Made by a program: the position numbers and the translations under genes | In this document: one piece after another, positions 44,113 to 53,313 of the stretch | Numbering within the stretch: position 1 is the stretch's first letter | Layout: each line of letters starts with the position of its first letter | Assembly: GCF_040267685.1 (NCBI RefSeq) | Contig: NZ_CP158367.1 | Coordinates: forward strand, 1,736,001-1,800,000 | Length of the DNA: 64,000 bases | Reading direction: 5' to 3' | Source: Proteinivorax tanatarense | GTDB taxonomy: Bacteria; Bacillota; Proteinivoracia; Proteinivoracales; Proteinivoracaceae | The notes under the pieces: generated by a model | Databases searched by the model: none | The model's input: only the letters and a program-made list of their open reading frames with translations | Told to the model about the DNA's origin: nothing

Positions 44113-46307
44113 CTCACTGTTGTCTCAACTTTATAGCCCCATGGCCTTATTCTAAAATATATTCTTCCATCTTTATCTGTTCTAAAAACTTTTGCACCGC
44201 TATCTTCTAAACGTTTAACAACGTCTGCTGATGGGTGACCAAATGAATTTTCACCAACTGTTATTATAGCATATTGAGGAGAGCTGTTTTCTATTATCTC
44301 TTGTGTTGTGGAAGTTGAACTCCCATGATGACCTACTTTTAAAATGTCTATTTCGTTCAGATGCGGAGCTACTTTAGACTCCCCTTGCTTTTCAATATCT
44401 CCTGTTAACAGTATCTCCTTTTCAAACAATCTGCCCTCAAATACTAAAGAGATATTGTTGATAGGAGACTCTGTAGGGAAAAAATCTTCAGTAGGATGAA
44501 GTGTTTTTAATTTAAAATCATCACTAAAAGTTGATTTAGCTCCTTTTTCAATTTCTATAATGTTAATTTGCTTTTTTTCAGCAGTGTTATAAATCAAGTC
44601 TGCAGTATAGCCTTTAAAAAATTGGTTATTTGGTATTACTATATTTTCGATGGGTATTTCATCTGCTATTTCGGCTATAGCACCACCGTGGTCAAAGTGA
44701 GCGTGAGTAATAAAGACATAATCCAGTTTTGTCACTCCTAGCCTTTTAAGAGTGGGGATCACTGCCCTATTTCCCACATCATAGTTAATATTACCACCGG
44801 TATCCACCAAAACATTATAGTTGTTATCTGTAATTAAAATACAATCCCCCTGTCCTACATCTATAAAATGCAAATAAACTGTAGGAATATAAATACTACT
44901 ATAGTACATTATGGTCAATATGATGGCTAATACAATACTACTAGTTTGAATTTTACTATATTTATAACTTAAGTAAAAAATAGCTACTATAGAAATAATA
45001 TATAACATAAAAGATAGACTTATAGGGATCCAAGTGCCGTATATATTAGCAACAAACAGTATCCACTTAGCTAGAATTTCAATAATTATAAACACAGGTG
45101 TAATGGGAATCATAATTCCTACCAAAACTGACAAAAAAATAAAGGGCATAACAGGGGTTGTTAATAAGTTTGATAATGGAGATAACAGAGGGAATCCCCC
45201 ATTATAATAAATATTTAAAGGAAAAGTAGTAATCTGAACAGCTATAGTTGCTTTTAAAATATTTGCTAAAAAGTCATTTGGTATCCAATTTAAAAAGTTA
45301 ATTCTGGAATGAAAGATTGCGATACCTAGTACCCCTAAATAGGAAAACTGAAACCCCATATCATAAATTAAGAAAGGATTAACTATTATTGAAAGCATAA
45401 ATGTTATCCCAATAGACCGGGTCAAAGAATAAGGGTAACCTAATACTTTGCTAGTCGTAAATATAGCAATCATAATTAAAGCTCTTAATGTAGACGCTTT
45501 GACTCCCACAAAAATAACAAATAAAGTGGTGAAAAGTAAGCCTAATAAATAGCATCTATCTTTGTTTTTTATTATAACGTTTGAGATAGAGAAAATAAGA
45601 TAATAAATTATTCCTATGTGAAAACCCGATACTGCAGTAAGATGCACCAAACCAGCGTTTAGCAAAGAATAACGGTCAGTATTACTTAAGTTGGATTTAC
45701 TTCCAAAAAAAATTCCTTGAACCAGACCTGCACTGCTATCAGAAAGGTTATCTAAAATATTTTCTACCCTCTTAATAATAGCATCATTTAGCCTGTGATG
45801 TAACAAAGGGTTTGATTTTTTTACTTTAATATCACCGGTAAATTCAGTTATATAACCTACATAGTCGTTGATATAACAATATTCATATGGCACAAAGAAA
45901 TTGTTATATTTCTTTGATACAGCCAGTTCACCAGTATGTTCTATTATTGTACCACTGTCAAAATCGTCTTCTAGAAATATATTGACAAAACCTCTATTTA
46001 CATCAAAATTTTCGCTTCCAATTATTTTTCCTTTATTTCCATCTATAGTTTTAACAACTTTTATGGTTAAAGTATCAGTTTGGTCTCTAATCATATGCCA
46101 CTGTGCTTTTTGATAATCTAGATAAATAAATCTTCCAGCGACTACAATCATTATAACAACTAGGGTTAACATAGCTTTCAAACCCTTTTTATTATACACA
46201 ACAAATAACAAAGCAGCCATAAGTAATATAGCAACACAGGTAATTAACAAATCATCACAGAAAGAAATAATCGTTAAAACAGCAGAACTTATAAACCACC
46301 CCATCAT
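44109..46307 (-). CDS. comEC: ComEC/Rec2 DNA channel protein
   Basis: This protein forms the membrane channel for single-stranded DNA uptake in competence. The 732-residue protein has N-terminal membrane helices and an OB-like domain (about 90-180), the Competence domain with many helices (about 210-470, LTAVSGFHIGIIYYLIF), and a C-terminal metallo-beta-lactamase-like domain with LVDTGGN, THAHFDHGGAIAEI and VGHHGSSTST. The ATG at 46307, with GAGGAGGG before it, is preferred to 46325. The intact full-length gene suggests a working or recent uptake system. Confidence 0.94.
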   Translation of the reverse strand: MMGWFISSAVLTIISFCDDLLITCVAILLMAALLFVVYNKKGLKAMLTLVVIMIVVAGRFIYLDYQKAQWHMIRDQTDTLTIKVVKTIDGNKGKIIGSENFDVNRGFVNIFLEDDFDSGTIIEHTGELAVSKKYNNFFVPYEYCYINDYVGYITEFTGDIKVKKSNPLLHHRLNDAIIKRVENILDNLSDSSAGLVQGIFFGSKSNLSNTDRYSLLNAGLVHLTAVSGFHIGIIYYLIFSISNVIIKNKDRCYLLGLLFTTLFVIFVGVKASTLRALIMIAIFTTSKVLGYPYSLTRSIGITFMLSIIVNPFLIYDMGFQFSYLGVLGIAIFHSRINFLNWIPNDFLANILKATIAVQITTFPLNIYYNGGFPLLSPLSNLLTTPVMPFIFLSVLVGIMIPITPVFIIIEILAKWILFVANIYGTWIPISLSFMLYIISIVAIFYLSYKYSKIQTSSIVLAIILTIMYYSSIYIPTVYLHFIDVGQGDCILITDNNYNVLVDTGGNINYDVGNRAVIPTLKRLGVTKLDYVFITHAHFDHGGAIAEIADEIPIENIVIPNNQFFKGYTADLIYNTAEKKQINIIEIEKGAKSTFSDDFKLKTLHPTEDFFPTESPINNISLVFEGRLFEKEILLTGDIEKQGESKVAPHLNEIDILKVGHHGSSTSTTQEIIENSSPQYAIITVGENSFGHPSADVVKRLEDSGAKVFRTDKDGRIYFRIRPWGYKVETTVR

Positions 46308-46363
46308 AGTCCCTCCTCTTTTCATAGTTTACACTATAAAAAGCAAAAACCCTTTATTTCACT

Positions 46364-46393
46364 AAAAAAAGTGTCCAATACGGACACTTTTTT
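46364..46393 (-). terminator. Terminator after pyrR
   Basis: The hairpin AAGTGTCC / GGACACTT with a 5-nt loop and flanking A and T runs directly follows the pyrR stop, so pyrR is probably a single-gene transcript. Confidence 0.88.
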
Positions 46394-46394
46394 A

Positions 46395-46958
<564 letters not shown>

Positions 46959-46977
46959 CTACACAATAATATGGTTT

Positions 46978-47006
46978 AATATACTACATCAAAACAAAAA
47001 TGTCAA
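46978..47006 (-). promoter_or_regulatory. Sigma-A promoter of pyrR
   Basis: The minus strand reads TTGACA (47001-47006), a 17-base spacer and TATATT (46978-46983). The start site lies about 30 bases before the pyrR ATG, leaving too short a leader for an attenuator. Confidence 0.78.
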
Positions 47007-47053
47007 TCAATTATTTACCATCTTATAATAAAAACTAGGTATTGAGCGAGTTA

Positions 47054-47123
47054 GTTTACATAACTTCAATATCACCCGTAAATATGTTGTGAATAAGGGA
47101 TTTAGGGGTTGTGTTATGTAAAC
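47054..47123. repeat. Spaced 11-bp inverted repeat in the pyrR-sleB intergenic region
   Basis: GTTTACATAAC (47054-47064) and its exact reverse complement GTTATGTAAAC (47113-47123) are separated by 48 bases. The right copy lies in the spacer of the sleB promoter. Two operator half-sites or two binding sites joined by a DNA loop are possible. Confidence 0.55.
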
Positions 47124-47138
47124 CTGTTCGGGTATAAT
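47109..47138 (+). promoter_or_regulatory. Probable promoter of the LysM/SleB hydrolase gene
   Basis: TTGTGT (47109-47114), an 18-base spacer and TATAAT (47133-47138), about 33 bases before the GTG start. One arm of the inverted repeat overlaps it. A sporulation sigma factor might be expected for a germination hydrolase, but the elements look like sigma-A. Confidence 0.5.
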
Positions 47139-47170
47139 TACTAGCGTATCTATTATAAGGAGGTTAAAGT

Positions 47171-47962
47171 GTGAATAATACTGTAAAACAGATTGTCAAG
47201 AAATTTACCGTTGGTTTAGTTATAGGATCAGTTATTTTATCTTCAGGAACAGCATTTGCTCAAAGTTACACTATCCAAAGAGGTGACTCTTTATTTACGA
47301 TTGCTCAAAAATTTGACACCTCAATTGATGCTTTAAAAGAAGCTAATAATATAAGTGGTAGTGGTGACATTATATATGCTGGAGATAAATTAACAATCCC
47401 AACTACTACTTACACAGTAAAAAAGGGGGATACTCTGTATAGGATTTCTAAAGATAACGGCATAACCGTTGAAGAACTAAAGATCGCTAACAACTTAAGT
47501 TCTAATTTAATTTATCCAGAGCAAGTTTTATCTATTCCAGCTGGGGAAACTACAGATTCATCTGAAAGAACTAAAGAATCGTCAAACCAAGGGGTTCGGA
47601 TGGAAATTACAGATGAAGAAAGAGAATTATTAGCTAAAGCTGTACACAGTGAGGCTAGAGGCGAGCCTTTTCAAGGGCAGGTTGCAGTAGCTGCTGTTAT
47701 TTTTAATAGAGTAGAAAGCTCTGAATTTCCAAACACTATTGAAGGGGTTATTTTTGAACCATGGGCATTTACAGCCGTACATGATGGTCAGTTTTGGTTA
47801 ACTCCTAACGACTCAGCATATAAAGCGGTAGAAGAAGCTCTTAAGGGAAATGATCCTTCTGGCGGTGCTATATTTTACTATAATCCAGTTACAGCCACTA
47901 ACCAATGGATTAGAACTAGAGAAATTATCAACGAAATTGGCAGACATGTATTTGCAATATAG
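47171..47962 (+). CDS. LysM-SleB/CwlJ-type cell wall hydrolase
   Basis: This secreted protein is a spore-cortex or cell-wall lytic enzyme. The 263-residue product starts with a GTG behind AAGGAGG. It has a signal peptide (about 1-30, ending TAFAQ), two LysM peptidoglycan-binding repeats (YTIQRGDSLFTIAQKF and YTVKKGDTLYRISKDN) and a C-terminal Hydrolase_2 domain of the SleB/CwlJ family (ELLAKAVHSEARGEPFQGQVAVAAVI). It may act on the cortex during germination. It is one of only three plus-strand genes in the window. Confidence 0.92.
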   Translation: MNNTVKQIVKKFTVGLVIGSVILSSGTAFAQSYTIQRGDSLFTIAQKFDTSIDALKEANNISGSGDIIYAGDKLTIPTTTYTVKKGDTLYRISKDNGITVEELKIANNLSSNLIYPEQVLSIPAGETTDSSERTKESSNQGVRMEITDEERELLAKAVHSEARGEPFQGQVAVAAVIFNRVESSEFPNTIEGVIFEPWAFTAVHDGQFWLTPNDSAYKAVEEALKGNDPSGGAIFYYNPVTATNQWIRTREIINEIGRHVFAI

Positions 47963-47964
47963 CT

Positions 47965-48004
47965 AACAATAAGCCAAGTCAGAATACTGACTTGGCTTAT
48001 TGTT
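47965..48004 (+). terminator. Terminator after the SleB-type gene
   Basis: An 18-bp perfect stem (arms 47965-47982 and 47987-48004, 4-nt loop) directly follows the stop codon. The T run is short, but the stem is very stable. Confidence 0.8.
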
Positions 48005-48029
48005 ATAGTTTTAACTAAAATCATACTTA

Positions 48030-48038
48030 TGTTATAAT
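48030..48038 (+). promoter_or_regulatory. Extended -10 promoter of the molybdopterin oxidoreductase gene
   Basis: TGTTATAAT gives an extended -10 (TGn plus TATAAT at 48033-48038). A TTTAAC lies 17 bases upstream as a weak -35. This suits a leaderless-length 5' UTR of about 30 bases. Confidence 0.5.
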
Positions 48039-48062
48039 ACTTTATTATCAGAACATAAAAAT

Positions 48063-50015
48063 TTGGAGGTGAGTAAAATTACAACCTACAATAGTGCTTG
48101 TCCATTAGATTGCTGGGATGCTTGTGGTTTTGATATCTGTAATATTAAAGGTACAATGGTTGTAAAAGGTAAAAAAAGTCACCCAATAACTAATGGGTTT
48201 GTTTGCAAAAAGGCAAAATATGTTTTGGAAAGGGTACATAGCAATGATAGAATTACTTCCCCTATGCTAAAAGAAGGGGGAAAGTGGAAAAAAGTATCAT
48301 GGGATACAGCTTTGAATTTAATGGCTGAAAACTTAAAAGTTACATTAAACAGCTATGGTTCTAAAGCCATAGCCCATTACTTTGATTCCGGCGCAGGCGG
48401 AACCTTAAAAAATCTTGAACACCGTTTTTTTAATTTATTGGGTGGAGTAACTGAACCTAGTGGTAGTTTGTGCTGGGCTGCTGGAATGGCAGCGATACAA
48501 AATGATTTCGGTGCAGTTAGATGCCATAATCCTGAGGATATTTTAAACTGTGATAATATTATTATTTGGGGACGAAACCCTACTGAAACTAACATACATT
48601 TAATGCCTTTTATTACTAAAGCCCAAAAAAAAGGAGCTAGTTTAATAACAATAGATCCTTGTAACACAAAAATAGCTAATAAAAGTGATATACACATAAA
48701 GGTTAATCCTTCCACCGATGGTTTTTTGGCCTTGGCGCTTGCTAAAATTGTTCTAGAAAAACATCCACAAACCTTAGATGAAATATCAAGTATATGTAAT
48801 AACCTTGAAGCCTATCTTAAAATTTTGAATATGTATAATTTAGATGAACTTTCTAAGATATGTGGTGTATCCATTAGTGAACTTGAAAAGTTAGCTCTTA
48901 CTTTAAAGGAAAAAAGCACTTCTTTTTATTTAGGGTATGGTATGCAAAGATATTTCAATTCTGGTAATTCAATAAGAGCGATTAATTCATTGGCTATGAT
49001 CACTAACAATATTGGAGTTCCAGGAGGAGGAGTGCAATATGCAGATACTTATATTTCTGATTTAATATCATTAGATAAAGTAACACTAGATAATACTATT
49101 AAAAAGAGATTTTTCCCAAAAGCTAAATTTGCAAGCTGTATCTTAAATGAGCAAGATACTCCTATTCGCTTTTTGTATGTTTCAAGAGCAAACCCCGCTG
49201 TAACCTTACCAAATAACAGGTTGGTTGAAAAAGCCTTTAGTAAAGTAAATTTTGTTGTTGGAACCGACGTCACTTTTACAGATACAATGAAATTATGTGA
49301 CCTTGTACTACCGGCAACTACTTCACTAGAAGAAGAAGATATAATTTATACATCTATGTGGCACAGATATATTAACTACTTAGAACCTGTTTTCTCCCCC
49401 ATTGGTCTAAGTCAGCCTGAGTGGAAAATATTTACTGAATTAGCTGTTAAATTAAATTTAAAAAACTTCCCTAAAAAAACTGCTAATTGTTGGCTTAAAG
49501 AAATATATAGTCCTTTGAAAGAAAGTTTTGGAATTTCTTTAAAAGATATAAAGAGTGGTCCTACACTACCAGGTAAGTGGGATATTCCATTTAGCGACGG
49601 TGTTTTTGGCACCTATAACAAGAAATTTAATCTTTTAGATTCCCAAATTTCTGATCCAATACCCTTAAAAGAAAGTGAACTATATTTCATGACTCCACAC
49701 CCTAAAAACAGCCTACACAGTCAATTTCAGCATAAACTCAACTTAGGAGAATTCCCAATTTTTTATATTCATCCGTCCACTGCCCTAAAATTAAATCTAA
49801 AAAACCACCAGATAGTTAAAGTTAGCACTAAAAACGGTAAAATTGAGGGAAAATTAAAGTATTCACGGTTGGTAAATAAATACGTACTACTTTCTTTTGA
49901 GGGGAGACCATTGAATTACGGCAATACACAAAATATAGTCACTAACGATGGTTTAACTGATATAGGTCAAGGTACAGATATGTACGACACTACTTGCGAA
50001 ATTGAAGTTACCTAA
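48063..50015 (+). CDS. Molybdopterin-dependent oxidoreductase (MopB/DMSO reductase family)
   Basis: This cytosolic oxidoreductase (650 residues from the first frame codon) uses Mo- or W-bis-MGD. A 4Fe-4S cluster is bound by C13-P-L-D-C17-W-D-A-C21 and C48. GSLCWAAG near 134-141 holds the probable metal ligand Cys137. Further cofactor segments are FYLGYGMQRYFNSG and the C-terminal MolyDop-binding domain (about 540-645). No signal peptide or partner subunit is seen, so the substrate and electron acceptor are unknown. The best ribosome-binding site, GGAGGTGA at 48065-48072, overlaps the first codons. Real initiation is therefore probably at the ATT at 48078. The 3' end overlaps the convergent comEA by 8 bases. 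Confidence 0.88.
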   Translation: MEVSKITTYNSACPLDCWDACGFDICNIKGTMVVKGKKSHPITNGFVCKKAKYVLERVHSNDRITSPMLKEGGKWKKVSWDTALNLMAENLKVTLNSYGSKAIAHYFDSGAGGTLKNLEHRFFNLLGGVTEPSGSLCWAAGMAAIQNDFGAVRCHNPEDILNCDNIIIWGRNPTETNIHLMPFITKAQKKGASLITIDPCNTKIANKSDIHIKVNPSTDGFLALALAKIVLEKHPQTLDEISSICNNLEAYLKILNMYNLDELSKICGVSISELEKLALTLKEKSTSFYLGYGMQRYFNSGNSIRAINSLAMITNNIGVPGGGVQYADTYISDLISLDKVTLDNTIKKRFFPKAKFASCILNEQDTPIRFLYVSRANPAVTLPNNRLVEKAFSKVNFVVGTDVTFTDTMKLCDLVLPATTSLEEEDIIYTSMWHRYINYLEPVFSPIGLSQPEWKIFTELAVKLNLKNFPKKTANCWLKEIYSPLKESFGISLKDIKSGPTLPGKWDIPFSDGVFGTYNKKFNLLDSQISDPIPLKESELYFMTPHPKNSLHSQFQHKLNLGEFPIFYIHPSTALKLNLKNHQIVKVSTKNGKIEGKLKYSRLVNKYVLLSFEGRPLNYGNTQNIVTNDGLTDIGQGTDMYDTTCEIEVT

Positions 50016-50589
50016 CTGTTATCTCATCTTTTATTTGATCATATATGGCTGGTCCAATACCTGCCACTTGTTTTATGTCTTCTTTTGATTTAAAATTCCC
50101 GTTTTCTTCTCGAAATTGGACTATAGCCTCAGCTCTAGCATCCCCTATCCCATTTAGATTTGTTAGCTCTTCTACAGTAGCTCTATTAATATTAACTCTA
50201 CCTCTACCGTCAGAAGCACTAATATCTTTTTGATCTATCTCTTCTCCCAACTTAGGAACGGTAATTTTCTCACCATCATATACATAAGCAGCTAAGTTTA
50301 AAGCATTTTTATCACCTTCTTCAAGAACACCGCCTGCCTTGTTTATTGCATCAATCACTCTATCTCCTTCATTTAACTGATAAACGCCTGGATTGTTAAC
50401 AAATCCAGTAACATGGATGATTATTTTTTCATCCAACTTTTCATCTTTATCTTCATCTAAAGTTGCTTCCTTTTCAATTATTGGCTGTTCCTGATTTCTA
50501 TAGCTTCTATACCAATTAACTACCCCAAAAACCGATACTATTGTTAAAATTAATATAGTGGCAATAATTTTTTCTTTGTCTAACTCCAT
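50008..50589 (-). CDS. comEA: Competence DNA-binding protein ComEA
   Basis: This membrane-anchored double-stranded DNA receptor works with ComEC. The 193-residue protein has an N-terminal helix (about 9-25), an SLBB domain (about 52-115, IIIHVTGFVNNPGVYQLNEG) and a C-terminal helix-hairpin-helix pair (about 132-193, VNINRATVEELTNLNGIG, VAGIGPAIYDQIK). It is separated from comEC by pyrR and two plus-strand genes, unlike the comEA-comEC operon of Bacillus. Confidence 0.94.
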   Translation of the reverse strand: MELDKEKIIATILILTIVSVFGVVNWYRSYRNQEQPIIEKEATLDEDKDEKLDEKIIIHVTGFVNNPGVYQLNEGDRVIDAINKAGGVLEEGDKNALNLAAYVYDGEKITVPKLGEEIDQKDISASDGRGRVNINRATVEELTNLNGIGDARAEAIVQFREENGNFKSKEDIKQVAGIGPAIYDQIKDEITVR

Positions 50590-50651
50590 GGAATACCCCC
50601 CTTTATTTTTGAATATTCTCTAAAATATCTTTTTTCCCTTTAAAAATTCTA

Positions 50652-50680
50652 AAAAAAAATTCCCCTTAGGGGAATTTTTT
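50652..50680 (-). terminator. Terminator after the DUF1858 gene
   Basis: AAAAATTCCCC TTA GGGGAATTTTT forms a short-loop hairpin next to the DUF1858 stop, with a T run on the minus strand. Confidence 0.82.
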
Positions 50681-50873
50681 ATTCTTCGAACAACTTATTT
50701 AGTTCACTGATTAACTTATCTGCATCAACGCCATGTACTGCAGCAGCCTGTCCTACAGATTCACCAGTAGCAGAAGGGCAACCAAGACAATGCATTCCGT
50801 ACTTCATAAGTACTTCAGCTGCCTTAGGATTTTTTTGCAAAACTTCGCGGATTGTCATATCTTTATTTATCAC
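50679..50873 (-). CDS. DUF1858 protein
   Basis: The 64-residue protein matches DUF1858, with TIREVLQKNPKAAEVLMKYGMHCLGCPSA. The C-x2-C pair suggests a metal or redox centre, and this domain is often fused to or near proteins of iron-sulfur or nitric-oxide metabolism. Function unknown. It has a good GGAGG site and its own terminator, so it is probably a short transcript. Confidence 0.9.
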   Translation of the reverse strand: MINKDMTIREVLQKNPKAAEVLMKYGMHCLGCPSATGESVGQAAAVHGVDADKLISELNKLFEE

Positions 50874-50943
50874 GGTTATTCCTCCTTTTAATGTTTTCTA
50901 TATTATTTTAACATACCATTTAGTATTTAAGAAGTAGTTATTG

Positions 50944-51675
50944 TCATTTTTTAGCTACAAAGGTAATTCTGTGACTTTGCTCACAGGATTTAATTATTTT
51001 TTTATTATAATCTTCATATGTTTCAATAGAAGTAAACCCAGCCCAGTTAAGAGCTGTTTTTAACTCTTCTAAAGTATATCCTCGTTGGGTAATAGATAAG
51101 TCAGTTCGTTTATATCTATTACCCATTATATTTTCAAAAAAAGTCAAGTAAAAATCTACTATGTTATCTTTTGAAATTATTGTATCCCAGATATAGGTTA
51201 GCTCTTTATAATCTTCGCAAAAAATTTCTCCCTGCATATCTGAGAATTTTTTTAGAGTAGAAACATCAAATATAAAAGTACCATTTCCTTTAAAAGAGTT
51301 AAAAACCTTTTTAAAAAATATTTCTAACTCTCTTTTATCCAAAATCGAGTTTACTCCATCATTTGGACAGATGATTTGATTACATGACAGGTAATCGGCA
51401 TTTAACATATCATCGCAGATTAGTGGTATTTCAAGTCTTTCTTTTGTTATTTTTTGTTCTGCAATAGATAGCATATTAGACTCAATATCTATACCTGTTA
51501 CATCGTACCCTAGCTTCTTCAATCTAATAGTTAGGTTGCCTGTACCACATCCTAACTCTAGTATAGATAATTTTCGGTCACAAAACGTATCAATAAAAGA
51601 AACCCATTTATCATAAGGAAACTCAATCATAAATTTATCATAATATTTGGCTAGTATATCATAGCCTGAAGACAT
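50944..51675 (-). CDS. yqeM: YqeM-like class I SAM-dependent methyltransferase
   Basis: The 243-residue protein has the Rossmann SAM site ILELGCGTGNLTI and VTGIDIESNMLS, with an N-terminal SGYDILAKYYDKFM typical of YqeM. It begins at the rsfS stop (base 51675), completing the nadD-yqeK-rsfS-yqeM order of Bacillus. Its substrate is not known. Confidence 0.85.
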   Translation of the reverse strand: MSSGYDILAKYYDKFMIEFPYDKWVSFIDTFCDRKLSILELGCGTGNLTIRLKKLGYDVTGIDIESNMLSIAEQKITKERLEIPLICDDMLNADYLSCNQIICPNDGVNSILDKRELEIFFKKVFNSFKGNGTFIFDVSTLKKFSDMQGEIFCEDYKELTYIWDTIISKDNIVDFYLTFFENIMGNRYKRTDLSITQRGYTLEELKTALNWAGFTSIETYEDYNKKIIKSCEQSHRITFVAKK

Positions 51676-52013
51676 TAAAACTCTACTTCCTTAGCTTGAC
51701 GCCAAAATTTTTCTAATCCATAATATTCCCTTTGTTCCGCCAACATAAGGTGAACTACTATATCACCATAGTCTAGTATTATCCAATTCCCCTCATCATA
51801 TCCTTCTTTGCGAATAAAGTTTACTCCCTCTGAGTGAAGCGAATCTTCAACTTCATCGCAAATACTCTTAATATGGGGGACATTATTTGCTGTTGCTATT
51901 ACAAAATAATCAGCGATTTCTGTAACTCCTTCAAGGTCTAAAACTTTAATATTCTCCCCTTTTTTGTCATCAACCGCACTTTTTATAAGCTCTGCCTTTT
52001 CTTTAATCTTCAA
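51675..52013 (-). CDS. rsfS: Ribosomal silencing factor RsfS
   Basis: This protein binds ribosomal protein L14 and blocks subunit joining when nutrients are scarce. The 112-residue protein shows VLDLEGVTEIADYFVIATANN and the segment GNWIILDYGDIVVHLM, with the YYGLEKFW tail typical of the family. It lies 2 bases after the LCP-like gene and directly before yqeM. Confidence 0.96.
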   Translation of the reverse strand: MKIKEKAELIKSAVDDKKGENIKVLDLEGVTEIADYFVIATANNVPHIKSICDEVEDSLHSEGVNFIRKEGYDEGNWIILDYGDIVVHLMLAEQREYYGLEKFWRQAKEVEF

Positions 52014-52015
52014 AA

Positions 52016-53302
52016 TTAATCCTCCTTTAAATCATAGCCTAATATTATCACAACATCATGAGATTCCATATCTTCATTTAACTGTAGCCTAGGATTTGCT
52101 GGATAATGATCTTTTAGATATTCTAAAATCCCTTCAGCGAAAACTCTATAATCAGGGTGTACATATATCTGGGTCCTATCTGCCCCTGAATAATTCCTGA
52201 AATTAGGTCCATCGTAAAAATTATGGTATTGGCTAGGGTTATATGCTCCTACTGAATCTTGACCATCTTTTCTTTCGACTTCAAAAGAAAACCCAAACTC
52301 GTTTTGGATTTCGTCTCTAATAGAACCCGCCAATCCTGTTATATTAGTTCCATTAACAACCGCATAGGCGATAGAATACCTTGGTACATATGGCTCTCCT
52401 TCTTGTATTGCTATAATAGTATTATTTGCAATTTCATTTTGGTTTGGCACCCATAGCACATTACCATCTATAGTTACTGTTTCCCCTGGTAATGTAAATG
52501 TATGCCTTTCCCGCTCTAAAGATTCATCTAGCATATTTCTAAATAACGCTAGCTGCCTAATATCCATATTGGTATACATTCTATTTTCCAATTCAGCAAA
52601 ACTACCTATAAGTCCCAAAGCTCTATTCCACTTAAAATTATTATCAAATATTCCCAAAACAACATCTATCTGACGCTGAATGAACCTTTCATTTGGCTCG
52701 AACTCTTTGTTACCCTCTAAGTGGTTTTCAACAGGCTCCATATAAGCCATAACCTCATCCGTTTCTAGTGTTCTCTCCCCTGTCGTCCTTGTAAAATCTT
52801 CGTGATCGAAGTTTTGACGAATATGAATTTCAAATTCTCTTCCATTTTCAACAAGAGTTTTTACACCTTCACTATCTAAAATAACATAATTATCTATAAA
52901 TCCATCATAAAATGTTTGTTCAACGGCAGTTACTACATCATCAATAGTACCGCCGCGATATACATCATTTAAAGTAATTCTTTGGGCATCAAAATCAACA
53001 GTGGTCTGAGTTGGTATGTTAATATTGTATGCAGGACCTTCAGAACCCAACACCACAACAAAGGCGGATTTTAAAGGATTTTGTTCATTTTCCTTGTCAG
53101 TGTAAACAATTAAGTAAGCCTCTTGATCATTTCCTTCAACATCCCAATATCCTTCAGTGCCTTGTAATGCGCTTATTAATCCAACAGTTCTATACGTATA
53201 AGCTATAAAACCTACAGCCACTACTAGTGCTATTATGCTAACTATTTTTTTCCATACACCGCTTTTACCTTTCTTGAAACGGTTGCGTTTAGAAAACTTC
53301 AT
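52016..53302 (-). CDS. Divergent LytR-CpsA-Psr (LCP) family protein
   Basis: The protein has 428 residues, with a basic N-terminus, one transmembrane helix (about 18-37), an LCP-like domain (about 60-230) and a C-terminal LytR_C domain (about 310-428, YAVVNGTNITGLAGSIRDEI). LCP enzymes usually attach wall polymers to peptidoglycan and need several Arg residues for the pyrophosphate. Here the family's IPRDT is IPTQT at 96-100, and the RxR segment is replaced by MEPVENH (188-194). Only the RQ at 210-211 is kept. It may be a non-catalytic member. It sits between yqeK and rsfS, the normal place of the LCP gene in Clostridia. Confidence 0.82.
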   Translation of the reverse strand: MKFSKRNRFKKGKSGVWKKIVSIIALVVAVGFIAYTYRTVGLISALQGTEGYWDVEGNDQEAYLIVYTDKENEQNPLKSAFVVVLGSEGPAYNINIPTQTTVDFDAQRITLNDVYRGGTIDDVVTAVEQTFYDGFIDNYVILDSEGVKTLVENGREFEIHIRQNFDHEDFTRTTGERTLETDEVMAYMEPVENHLEGNKEFEPNERFIQRQIDVVLGIFDNNFKWNRALGLIGSFAELENRMYTNMDIRQLALFRNMLDESLERERHTFTLPGETVTIDGNVLWVPNQNEIANNTIIAIQEGEPYVPRYSIAYAVVNGTNITGLAGSIRDEIQNEFGFSFEVERKDGQDSVGAYNPSQYHNFYDGPNFRNYSGADRTQIYVHPDYRVFAEGILEYLKDHYPANPRLQLNEDMESHDVVIILGYDLKED

Positions 53303-53313
53303 TTATATACCTC

